A stretch of 5,110 nucleotides of DNA from Pseudomonadota bacterium (GTDB lineage Bacteria; Pseudomonadota; Alphaproteobacteria; Acetobacterales; Acetobacteraceae): assembly GCA_021829055.1 (NCBI GenBank), contig JAJZCS010000170.1, forward strand, positions 1-5,110, in the 5' to 3' direction. Positions within the stretch are counted from its first letter, which is position 1, and each line of letters starts with the position of its first letter. Both the position numbers and the translations under genes were made by a program. Below are positions 1 to 5,110 of this stretch, piece by piece. The notes under the pieces are model-generated. The model was given only the letters and a program-made list of their open reading frames with translations. It searched no databases and was not told where the DNA came from.

Positions 1-705
1 CTTTCCGCTGCCGGCCTCATACCTGAAACCCATGAGGCAAACCCCGCTCTCGGTTTGCGAGGAGTGCGCCTGCTCAACGAAGCCCCGGACCTCCTGGTCA
101 CCCAGATCGCCGCAATCATTCGCGCCTCGCTTTATGGCCCCGTGCGCCTACTTGTTCCAATGGTCTGCAGAACTGGAGAAATTGCGTTGGTCCGCGACAC
201 CGTGAGTAAAGTCTGGCGGCAGAGGCAACGTCTTGGTCAACGTCTACCGACCACACTGCCGCCCCTTGGCATCATGGTGGAGACACCGGCGGCCGCAGTG
301 GCTGCAGTCGACTTCGCTCGACAGTGCGATTTCTTTGCCATCGGCACCAATGATCTGGCGATGTACACTCTCGCCGCCGATCGCAACCTGCCACCTCGAT
401 ACGCTCTCTACGACGCACTGGAACCGGCAGTCTTGCGACTGATTTCAATGACCGTGAACGCCGCCGATTCCGCCGGCATCCCCGTATCGCTCTGCGGCGA
501 ACTTGCAAACCGCCCGGAGGCCACGCCGCTGTTGATCGGCCTGGGGCTGCGCCAACTGTCGATGCATGGTGGCGCAGTTCTCCGGGTTAAGCGCGCCGTT
601 CGGACGTCCACGCGAACAGCGTGCGACATCCTCGCCGCTGATGCCATAGCCGCACCGGATGCCCTGACAGTTCATATGCTGCTTGACGCGCACGCCGCAG
701 TCTAA
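1..705 (+). CDS. PTS phosphoenolpyruvate-protein phosphotransferase (enzyme I), C-terminal part, 5' end outside window
   Basis: Enzyme I takes phosphate from phosphoenolpyruvate and passes it to HPr in the cytoplasm, the first step of the phosphotransferase system. The frame is open from base 1, giving 234 visible residues of the PEP-binding barrel that ends these proteins (E. coli PtsI is about 575 residues). Family landmarks appear in the expected order: NPALGLRGVR at about residues 14-23 with its PEP-contacting arginine, VPMV, MVETP at 92-96 with the metal-ligand glutamate, DFFAIGTNDL at 110-119 with the metal-ligand aspartate, and CGEL at 165-168 with the catalytic cysteine. A TTG at base 55 is not the true start because homology runs through it. 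The phosphohistidine domain lies upstream and is not seen. The protein ends soon after the barrel, so no EIIA domain is fused at the C terminus. Whether the full gene is ptsI, ptsP or an HPr-EI fusion cannot be told here, so no symbol is given. Confidence 0.92.
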   Translation, partial: LSAAGLIPETHEANPALGLRGVRLLNEAPDLLVTQIAAIIRASLYGPVRLLVPMVCRTGEIALVRDTVSKVWRQRQRLGQRLPTTLPPLGIMVETPAAAVAAVDFARQCDFFAIGTNDLAMYTLAADRNLPPRYALYDALEPAVLRLISMTVNAADSAGIPVSLCGELANRPEATPLLIGLGLRQLSMHGGAVLRVKRAVRTSTRTACDILAADAIAAPDALTVHMLLDAHAAV

Positions 706-876
706 GCCGTTACCTCCGTCATCGTGCCCGTCATTATCAAGACTAGCCGACCCCAAAAGGGGGCATGGCCAACGTGACCGCCCCCCTGTGGTCAGCTTAC
801 AACAGGGAAACGAACTTGCGCGCCCGACGCGCCTTACCTGTGTTTCCCGGCCCAAAAAGGCCCCGATGGCAAAGGC

Positions 877-1647
877 TCAGTTGCGCCGTTGCCCCATGAA
901 CTGTAGCAGGAAAAGAAACAAGTTGAGGAAGTTCAGATAGAGCTGCAAAGAGTCAAAAACGCTGCGCTTTGCTGCAACCTCAGCGCCGAAGCGGTAACCG
1001 AACTGGACGTAGTCTGCCTTGATCCGTTGCGTATCAAAAGCTGCAAGTCCGGTAAAGATCAGTACCCCAAGTGCACTGATCGCGAATTCCAGCGCTGGCG
1101 AACCCATAAACATGTTCACAATCATCGCGATGACCAAACCAAAGACGCCCATCATCAGGAAGCTACCGAATTTGGTCAGGTCAGTACTGGTTGTGTAGCC
1201 GTAGAGGCTCATAGCCCCGAACATCGCCGAAGCTGTAAGAAACGTCGTAAGGATCGAAGCGCCTGTGTAGACCAGAAATATATCGGTGAGACTCGCTCCC
1301 ATCACCGCACAAAACGCCCAGAAAAGGGCCTGCGCCTGAGTAGCCGTCAGTCTGTTGACGCCAAAGCTTAGTACAAGCACAAAGCCAAGCGGCGCGATCA
1401 TCAAGATATAGGCCAATAAGCTGGGCTGTGGCACCATCGCACCGGTCGCGGTGCGAACCATCGGATACAACGCATTGATCAGGCTGGTATGCGCAATTCC
1501 GTAGGACACGATCGCGGTTAGCAACAAACCGGATGCCATCCAATTGTATACGCGCAGCATGTAGCTGCGCAGCCCCTCGTCGAGTACGCCTGTACCCGCA
1601 AGGGTTGTCGCGGTCCGATAGGACCGAATGTCGGGACCAAGAGCCAT
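877..1647 (-). CDS. Bax inhibitor-1/YccA family inner-membrane protein
   Basis: The 256-residue product is a typical bacterial member of the Bax inhibitor-1 (UPF0005/TMBIM) family, related to E. coli YbhL/YccA and B. subtilis YetJ. YetJ is a pH-sensitive calcium leak channel; the role of the proteobacterial members is poorly known. A hydrophilic N terminus (about 1-30) precedes roughly seven hydrophobic helices (near 33-53, 76-96, 105-122, 125-150, 160-180, 186-205 and 232-250). Family signatures visible are SLYGYTTSTDL at 147-157, AAFDTQRIK at 202-210 and the closing LYLNFLNLFLFLL at 236-248. The last has Asn239 where YetJ has a functional Asp. The ATG at 1647 is the only reasonable start: the ATG 22 bases upstream is in another frame, and no in-frame start lies close by. 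The Shine-Dalgarno match is poor (GGAG 13 bases away). The gene converges on enzyme I and lies 267 bases downstream of rpsO, so it may have its own promoter. Confidence 0.93.
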   Translation of the reverse strand: MALGPDIRSYRTATTLAGTGVLDEGLRSYMLRVYNWMASGLLLTAIVSYGIAHTSLINALYPMVRTATGAMVPQPSLLAYILMIAPLGFVLVLSFGVNRLTATQAQALFWAFCAVMGASLTDIFLVYTGASILTTFLTASAMFGAMSLYGYTTSTDLTKFGSFLMMGVFGLVIAMIVNMFMGSPALEFAISALGVLIFTGLAAFDTQRIKADYVQFGYRFGAEVAAKRSVFDSLQLYLNFLNLFLFLLQFMGQRRN

Positions 1648-1673
1648 GCTCGATACTCTGCTCCATCTTGAGC

Positions 1674-1687
1674 GGCGGAATGCCGCC
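1674..1687 (-). repeat. Short GC-rich hairpin in the BI-1 leader
   Basis: GGCGG and CCGCC form a perfect 5-base-pair stem around a 4-base loop, ending about 27 bases before the BI-1 start codon. No U-tract follows in either direction, so it does not look like an intrinsic terminator. It would sit in the 5' untranslated region if transcription starts at the promoter proposed near 1778-1806. A role in translation or mRNA stability is only a guess. Confidence 0.35.
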
Positions 1688-1777
1688 CTGTCAGACCTAT
1701 TTTGGCGAAACCTAAAAAAAGATCAAGTGGAAGCCATCACGTCGAAGATGAGATCGGTGTAACGTACCAATCCATCC

Positions 1778-1806
1778 ACCATACCGCCCGCACAATCTTG
1801 TTCCAA
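1778..1806 (-). promoter_or_regulatory. Possible sigma70-type promoter for the BI-1 gene
   Basis: On the minus strand a TTGGAA box (1806-1801) is followed after 17 bases by TATGGT (1783-1778); each matches four of six consensus positions. It would start transcription near 1771 and leave a leader of about 125 bases before the BI-1 start at 1647. The gap after rpsO makes a separate promoter reasonable, but alphaproteobacterial promoters are degenerate and such matches arise by chance. Readthrough from truB-rpsO is the alternative. Confidence 0.25.
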
Positions 1807-1914
1807 AAGTGGCTGTTTGTTGGCCTTTCCAGTCGCGTTGCAGCGTCTTTACGTAGTGCCTTGCCCCGCGCACTTTCAGGTAATTGATGTGGTTCTCGAT
1901 CGCTGCGCTTGGAG

Positions 1915-2184
1915 CTAGCGACGTAGACCAAGCCGACTGATCAGAGCTTCGTAGCGCTTGACGTCCCTCTTCTTGACATAATCAAGCAGGCGGCGGCGGC
2001 GCCCGACCAACATCAGCAAGCCGCGCCGGGAGTGAAAATCCTTCGAATGAGTCTTGAGGTGCTCAGTCAGATTGACGATCCGCTCGGTCAACAGGGCAAC
2101 CTGGACTTCCGGGCTACCGGTATCGTTGGCGGCGTTGGCATAATCTGAAATGAGGGCACTACGACGCTCGGCCGTGATCGACAT
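1915..2184 (-). CDS. rpsO: 30S ribosomal protein S15
   Basis: S15 is a primary 16S rRNA-binding protein of the small-subunit platform, needed early in 30S assembly and for bridge contacts with 23S rRNA. The product is 89 residues, the normal bacterial length, and looks complete. The family core is intact: [15 protein letters not shown] at 22-36, [16 protein letters not shown] at 42-57, then [17 protein letters not shown] at 62-78 and the standard ending RLGLRR. The ATG at 2184 has a clear GGAG 7 bases upstream and matches the usual MSIT-type start. It lies 21 bases downstream of truB on the same strand, so the two are almost certainly co-transcribed, as in many bacteria. pnp, which usually follows rpsO, is not in the next 1 kb; a BI-1 gene comes next instead. 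A run of seven T on the minus strand (1720-1714) about 200 bases downstream has no convincing stem before it, so the end of the transcript is unclear. Confidence 0.98.
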   Translation of the reverse strand: MSITAERRSALISDYANAANDTGSPEVQVALLTERIVNLTEHLKTHSKDFHSRRGLLMLVGRRRRLLDYVKKRDVKRYEALISRLGLRR

Positions 2185-2205
2185 CGCAAAACTCCATCGT
2201 TGGGG

Positions 2206-3141
2206 TTACAGCAGCCGCTCAGTCCGGAGCATCCCATCTTGCAGGCGCCCCAAAGCGATACAGCACCCTCCCGCCATCGCTTTGACCAACCCAGAATCGG
2301 GGTTGGCTTGCGGTGGAATCCGACCAAGGAAATCGACTAGGCTCAACGCCATGCCACGCCTGAGGTCGGCGACTTCGCGCGCAGTCAAGGCCAGCGCCGG
2401 GATGTCGGCCAGCGCGGTCTCGACGGGTCGGACGAGGTCCGGATTGGTCGCTGCCTCATGCCTTATCTCGTTCAGCTTGTCTAGCGTCACGGCATCGCTC
2501 TCACGAAACGGCCCAACGGCAAGGCGCCGAAGCGATGCGACGTGGCCGACTGTCCCTAACGTTCGTGCGAGGTCCCGGGCCAAAGAGCGCATGTAGACAC
2601 CTTTTCCTGACACCACTTCGAAGACCGCATGGTCCGCATCGGGACGAGCAATTAGGTCGAACCGATCAACGTGGGCTGGCCGTGCCGCAAGTACCGGGGC
2701 TTGCCCACCACGCGCTAAGTCATAAGCCCTTTCACCGTTCACCTTGACCGCGGAAAACGCCGGGGGAACCTGCAAGATGGTTCCGCAAAACGCTGGCAAC
2801 GCCGCCTGTATGGCAGAATTCTCGGGACGGATATCACTAGTCTCGGTAACGACCCCGTCAGCATCGTCCGAATCTCTCGCCTCGCCAAAGCGAAGCGTGA
2901 AACGATACAATTTTGCGCCTCCCATAACATAAGGGACGGTCTTTGTGGCTGCTCCAAGCGCGATCGGCAGCACGCCTGTCGCTAGCGGATCAAGCGTACC
3001 ACCATGTCCAACCTTCGCAGCCCCCAAAATGTGCTTGATCCGCGCTACTGCATGCGCACTCGTAATTTTCCCCGGCTTGTCCAGAATGATCCAGCCGTCG
3101 ATCCTGTGTCCGCGTTTCTGCCGTTGCCGCGGCTCTACCAT
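2206..3141 (-). CDS. truB: tRNA pseudouridine(55) synthase TruB
   Basis: TruB converts uridine 55 in the T-loop of most elongator tRNAs to pseudouridine and also acts as a tRNA folding chaperone in the cytoplasm. The 311-residue product is full length for the family. Visible landmarks are the opening GWIILDKPGKITS (16-28), the catalytic loop GHGGTLDPLATGVLPI (45-60) with nucleophile Asp51, the substrate-stacking tyrosine in KLYRF (77-81), QVPPAFSAVKVNGERAY (124-140), SGKGVYMRSLARDLA (178-192) and the closing catalytic-domain motif GHVASLRRLAVGPF (199-212). A less conserved C-terminal domain follows. The ATG at 3141 has GGAG 8 bases upstream; another ATG 14 bases further upstream is out of frame. 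The gene heads the truB-rpsO pair. rbfA, which usually sits just upstream, is absent: the preceding 1.08 kb shows no gene. Confidence 0.97.
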   Translation of the reverse strand: MVEPRQRQKRGHRIDGWIILDKPGKITSAHAVARIKHILGAAKVGHGGTLDPLATGVLPIALGAATKTVPYVMGGAKLYRFTLRFGEARDSDDADGVVTETSDIRPENSAIQAALPAFCGTILQVPPAFSAVKVNGERAYDLARGGQAPVLAARPAHVDRFDLIARPDADHAVFEVVSGKGVYMRSLARDLARTLGTVGHVASLRRLAVGPFRESDAVTLDKLNEIRHEAATNPDLVRPVETALADIPALALTAREVADLRRGMALSLVDFLGRIPPQANPDSGLVKAMAGGCCIALGRLQDGMLRTERLL

Positions 3142-3191
3142 CTCTTCTACTCCATTGTTGCTTGGGCCCAGCCGCCTGCCCCATAGCTATT

Positions 3192-3205
3192 GGGCCGTAC
3201 GGCCC
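3192..3205. repeat. Perfect 14-base palindrome upstream of truB
   Basis: GGGCCGTACGGCCC reads identically on both strands and lies about 50 bases upstream of the truB start codon. It has no loop and no U-tract, so it fits a dimeric protein-binding site better than a terminator. It is downstream of the proposed truB promoter, where an operator or leader element would sit. No regulator is recognisable from the sequence. Confidence 0.5.
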
Positions 3206-3234
3206 GACTTCTTACAGCGTTCGTCAACAGCCTC

Positions 3235-3262
3235 GCTATAAAAGCTGTGGCCGCACGCACAA
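3235..3262 (-). promoter_or_regulatory. Possible promoter for truB-rpsO
   Basis: On the minus strand TTGTGC (3262-3257) and TATAGC (3240-3235) are 16 bases apart, about 94 bases upstream of the truB start. The -10 matches four of six consensus positions and the -35 is weak. truB has no gene close behind it, so a promoter somewhere in this region is needed; this is the best match I found by eye. Confidence 0.28.
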
Positions 3263-3863
3263 GTCCTTTTCGGTCACCGGAAATCCACAAAGGCGGCGCC
3301 TAGCCCCCAACAAACTTTTTGGGCAGATACCTTGCCGCCAAGGAGGTTCGACGCCGAGCCTCAGCCGCCGGTGGCATCACCGTGACAGGAGTTCCTGCAT
3401 CTGACCACATCAGGGGTCACGTCGCACTCAGTTACGATCCTGTCAATGCTGTCGCGTCCAGGCAACTCACGCGCAGACATTGGGCTCCAATTGTGTCACG
3501 ACCAGTCCTTTCATTATCGCGGTCTCGCCGGCGACAAGGCCAACGTACGCGTGCCATTGCAAGCCCTTCTCGCTCTAAGCCCCCGCACCGTTGATCGACG
3601 CTGCTTAGCCCTTCCTATTCTTTACGACATTTTCAGATACAGGCGATAAAACGCTAACATATGCTTCGCTATCTTAGCTGCGGGCCGATGGAAATGATAT
3701 TGAGAGGGACACAAACACAGTAATAACACGTGCCGGTCTGGGGCGCTTGCTTGTTTTTGCGCTTCATCGTGCAGTGACAGTGATGGAGGCGGTGCGTACA
3801 CGGGATAGTCATCAGACATGGAATGACGATTTCGTTTAGGCCGAAATTTCCAAACCCACATTC

Positions 3864-3879
3864 ATTCGATAATTCGATA
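3864..3879. repeat. Tandem direct repeat, two copies of 8 bases
   Basis: ATTCGATA occurs twice head to tail in the AT-rich part of the intergenic region. Two copies are too few for a satellite or an iteron array. It may be replication slippage in decaying DNA. Confidence 0.5.
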
Positions 3880-3922
3880 ATTTGCTATTTGGCCTCACTC
3901 TAATTCCAAAAACAAGACCAAG

Positions 3923-3948
3923 ATGCTAAGGTGCCAAAATGCTAAGGT
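3923..3948. repeat. Direct repeat ATGCTAAGGT, two copies 16 bases apart
   Basis: The 10-base word ATGCTAAGGT occurs at 3923-3932 and 3939-3948, separated by GCCAAA. The copies are exact. Spacing of about one and a half helical turns could fit a paired binding site, but local duplication is equally likely. Confidence 0.55.
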
Positions 3949-4115
3949 ATGTTGTCCCAATGTTAGGTTTGCCGTTGTGCTGCCGTCGTGGTGCTTTTGT
4001 GAACTTCGACGCGATCTCCCAATTACCCATCTCCGCATGATCTTGCCGAATGCGCATGTGGTGGGAATGAGAATCCCGGTTCTTGCCTCCCCGGGGCAGG
4101 CAGTTGGCACGGTAT

Positions 4116-4172
4116 CGCAGCCATACACCTCCTTCAAAACGAGATTATCTATGGGTGTATCTATAGGCTGCG
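4116..4172 (+). repeat. Bulged inverted repeat upstream of the lipoprotein gene
   Basis: CGCAGCCATACACC (4116-4129) is matched by GGTGTAT (4154-4160) and GGCTGCG (4166-4172). Together these form 14 base pairs, interrupted on one side by the 5-base bulge CTATA and closed by a 24-base loop. It ends 45 bases before the lipoprotein ATG and has no U-tract, so it is not an obvious terminator. It could be a structured mRNA leader, a binding site, or a relic of a mobile-element end. Confidence 0.55.
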
Positions 4173-4217
4173 GCCCGTTGACCGAAATCGTTCAACTTCT
4201 CCAAGGAATAAGACACG

Positions 4218-4484
4218 ATGACACCGTTCAGCATAAACCTTCGTAAACTCCTCCTGCCAATAGCTCTTGCAGGACTCTCTCTCAGCCTTTCCGGTTGCGG
4301 TTATAGTCCTGGCCAACGCGCCCTGTCTGGCGGTGCAATTGGCGCAGGCACGGGAGCGGTCATTGGCGCAGTAACGGGTACCGGCCCGGCTGGCGGGGCG
4401 TTGATTGGAGGTGCGCTCGGTGCCGTTGCCGGCGCCGTGACCAATCCGAACACTATCAATCTCGGCCAGCCGCTCGTCAGGTAA
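4218..4484 (+). CDS. Small glycine-zipper outer-membrane lipoprotein
   Basis: The 88-residue product starts with a basic n-region (NLRK), a hydrophobic stretch LLLPIALAGLSLSLSG and a lipobox LSGC. Cleavage would leave Cys27 as the lipidated N terminus. The next residue is Gly, not Asp, so Lol sorting to the outer membrane is expected. The mature part is dominated by small residues with repeated GxxxG-type spacing from about 38 to 72 (GGAIGAGTGAVIGAVTG, then GGALIGGALGAVAGAV). This is the pattern of glycine-zipper families such as the YMGG-like and OsmB-like lipoproteins; OsmB itself is about 72 residues. Proteins of this type may associate with the membrane or oligomerise, but their function is mostly unknown. 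The ATG has AAGGA (4203-4207) 10 bases upstream. It is a single-gene unit with its own terminator. Some members are stress-induced; no such control is shown here. Confidence 0.86.
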   Translation: MTPFSINLRKLLLPIALAGLSLSLSGCGYSPGQRALSGGAIGAGTGAVIGAVTGTGPAGGALIGGALGAVAGAVTNPNTINLGQPLVR

Positions 4485-4534
4485 TGCGGAAATTAATATA
4501 AGAGAGACCTGTGTGCGGGTGGGTGAGGATTCCG

Positions 4535-4568
4535 AGCACTGCGAGGTTTGTGCAGTGCTGGGGTTTTT
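4535..4568 (+). terminator. Intrinsic terminator after the lipoprotein gene
   Basis: AGCACTGC (4535-4542) and GCAGTGCT (4552-4559) form a perfect 8-base-pair stem with a 9-base loop. It is followed at once by a G-rich step and five T residues (4564-4568). It begins 51 bases after the lipoprotein stop codon. The T-tract is only on the plus strand side, so it stops rightward transcripts. It should also shield the gene from the insertion-sequence remnants beyond. Confidence 0.82.
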
Positions 4569-4572
4569 CTGA

Positions 4573-4587
4573 CCTGTTTTAAACAGG
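4573..4587. repeat. Near-palindrome at the edge of the IS5 remnant
   Basis: CCTGTTT and AAACAGG flank one T, making a 7-base-pair inverted repeat about 20 bases beyond the transposase stop codon. Insertion-sequence ends of this family usually lie a few tens of bases from the transposase stop, so this may lie at or near the original element end. The other end of the element is missing, so the terminal repeat cannot be confirmed by comparison. Confidence 0.4.
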
Positions 4588-4607
4588 CCGTCAGGCGTTG
4601 GAGGCAA

Positions 4608-5043
4608 TCATGCGGCTGTGGCGAGAATGTTGAGGGTAGGTTTGGGATTGCAGGCGATGGCGGTGAAGTGAACCTGGGCGGTGGCTTTGGCGAGACCGCG
4701 CCATCGCATTCGACGGAGACCGCAGCTGCGCTTCCAGGTGCCGAAGATCTTCTCGATCCGGCCGCGGCTGCGATGGATGGGCTGGTTCCAGGCCTGCAGG
4801 CCTGTTCGTCGTGACCCCGCAAGCCCGTCACGACCACGCGTGGCGTGCCCCCCTGGCCCGGGCCGCCATGGAGAAGTGGGTACCGCGACAGGCGCTGTCG
4901 GCAAAGACCTTGCCCGGATCATCGGGGATCACGGCACCGCCGGCGCGGCCGTCATTGACGTTGGCCGGCGTCACCGGGATCTTCTCGACCAGCGCCGTGC
5001 CTGCATCGGCACCGATATGCGCCTTGAAGCCGTGGATGGCGGG
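4608..5043 (-). pseudogene. IS5-family transposase remnant, N-terminal half missing, two frameshifts
   Basis: The minus strand encodes the second half of an IS5-family DDE transposase in three successive frames. Frame one (from 5040) reads IHGFKAHIGADAGTALVEKI, then VTPANVNDGRAG and KVFADSACRG, with the second catalytic Asp in FADSA, and stops at 4828. Around 4850-4805 the match moves to a second frame with TPRVVVTGLRGHDEQA. It then moves to a third frame with LQAWNQPIHRSRGRIEKIFG and RMRWRGLAKATAQVHFTAIA, ending at 4608. The catalytic Glu sits in RGRIEKIFGTWK, which fits the IS5 signature R-3-E-6-K, with His where the family's leading Tyr would be. The first catalytic Asp lies in the missing part, so the enzyme is dead. 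The remnant abuts an IS3 OrfA tail on the same strand. Two net single-base losses explain the frame changes. Confidence 0.9.
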
Positions 5044-5110
5044 CTATTTTTCTCCCAATGCCTCCTTGAGCAGATCATTCTGCATGCTCAATTCCGCAAA
5101 CATCTTCTTC
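5044..5110 (-). pseudogene. IS3-family OrfA C-terminal fragment, runs off the right edge
   Basis: From the right edge the minus strand reads KKMFAELSMQNDLLKEALGE, then K and a TAG stop at 5046-5044. This is the typical end of the coiled-coil region of IS3-family OrfA proteins, which carry the leucine zipper used in DNA binding and OrfAB assembly. OrfB, the integrase part that should follow, is absent: IS5-type sequence starts directly after the stop. OrfA may continue intact outside the window, but the element cannot be functional as read. Only 21 residues are visible, so the IS3 subgroup is not assigned. Confidence 0.72.

Larger units (their letters stand above)
3142..4217. other. Long region without a convincing gene
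   Basis: This 1.08 kb between truB and the lipoprotein gene has no frame I can assign to a protein family on either strand. Open frames up to 107 codons exist (plus 3923-4246; minus 3895-4137 and 3622-3861), but all lack recognisable motifs, and the longest runs into the lipoprotein gene. The left part (3142-3640) has base composition similar to the genes, whereas 3640-3960 is visibly richer in A and T. It contains a perfect palindrome at 3192-3205, direct repeats at 3864-3879 and 3923-3948, and a bulged inverted repeat at 4116-4172. It must carry the truB promoter leftward and probably the lipoprotein promoter rightward. Decayed genes are a reasonable explanation, since rbfA would be expected here, but I could not trace any rbfA sequence. 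Confidence 0.6.

Noticed and set aside
751..794. Inverted repeats CCCC-AAAA-GGGG (751-762) and TGACC/GGTCA (775-794) between the convergent genes
   Set aside because: Stems are only 4-5 pairs and no T-run follows either one, so I do not call terminators.
1698..1726. TTGATC and AAAATA with 17-base spacing as a BI-1 promoter
   Set aside because: The -10 matches only two of six consensus positions; the pair at 1778-1806 is better.
3340..3370. GGTTCGA word resembling a tRNA T-loop
   Set aside because: No matching T-arm, acceptor stem or anticodon arm could be built around it.
3622..3861. 79-codon minus-strand open frame in the AT-rich island
   Set aside because: No motif, signal or neighbour supports it; cysteine- and histidine-containing segments have no metal-site spacing I recognise.
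4105..4118. TGGCAC box resembling a sigma54 -24 element
   Set aside because: The following GC lies one base too close and the -12 element TTGC is absent.
3895..4137. 80-codon minus-strand open frame opposite the previous one
   Set aside because: No family resemblance and it lies across the inverted and direct repeats; length is within chance expectation.
3923..4246. 107-codon plus-strand open frame
   Set aside because: No recognisable domain, no good ribosome site seen, and it overlaps the start of a well-supported lipoprotein gene in another frame.
4161..4607. 148-codon minus-strand open frame over the lipoprotein gene
   Set aside because: It is the antisense shadow of the lipoprotein gene and terminator and shows no protein family features.

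Overview
The window looks like ordinary chromosomal DNA from an alphaproteobacterium. The BI-1 family protein, TruB, S15 and the IS5-type transposase all read like alphaproteobacterial versions. Acetobacteraceae is my best guess from general resemblance, but it is inference and no marker here settles it. Genes are sparse: a little over half of the window is confidently coding, and the right end is decayed insertion-sequence DNA.

Layout, left to right. (1) 1-705, plus strand: the C-terminal catalytic domain of a phosphotransferase-system enzyme I, cut by the left edge. (2) 706-876: a short convergent spacer without a clear terminator. (3) 877-1647, minus strand: a seven-helix Bax inhibitor-1/YccA family membrane protein. 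(4) 1648-1914: a spacer with a possible promoter and a small hairpin in front of the BI-1 gene. (5) 1915-3141, minus strand: truB followed by rpsO, 21 bases apart, an ancestral translation operon. Its usual partners rbfA (upstream) and pnp (downstream) are absent from the adjoining DNA. (6) 3142-4217: about 1.08 kb without a convincing gene. It holds a perfect 14-base palindrome, two short direct repeats and a large bulged inverted repeat. (7) 4218-4484, plus strand: a small glycine-zipper lipoprotein followed by a good intrinsic terminator. (8) 4571-5110, minus strand: the C-terminal half of an IS5-family transposase with two frameshifts, abutting the tail of an IS3-family OrfA.

Functionally, truB and rpsO belong together: one modifies tRNA at U55 and the other is a primary-binding protein of the 30S subunit. 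Enzyme I, the BI-1 protein and the lipoprotein have no evident link to each other or to that operon. I found no defence system, CRISPR array, tRNA, rRNA or biosynthetic cluster. The most useful second looks are the broken translation operon, the hybrid IS junction, the bulged inverted repeat in front of the lipoprotein gene, and the Asn that replaces a conserved Asp in the BI-1 protein. I see no strong candidate for a new biological system.
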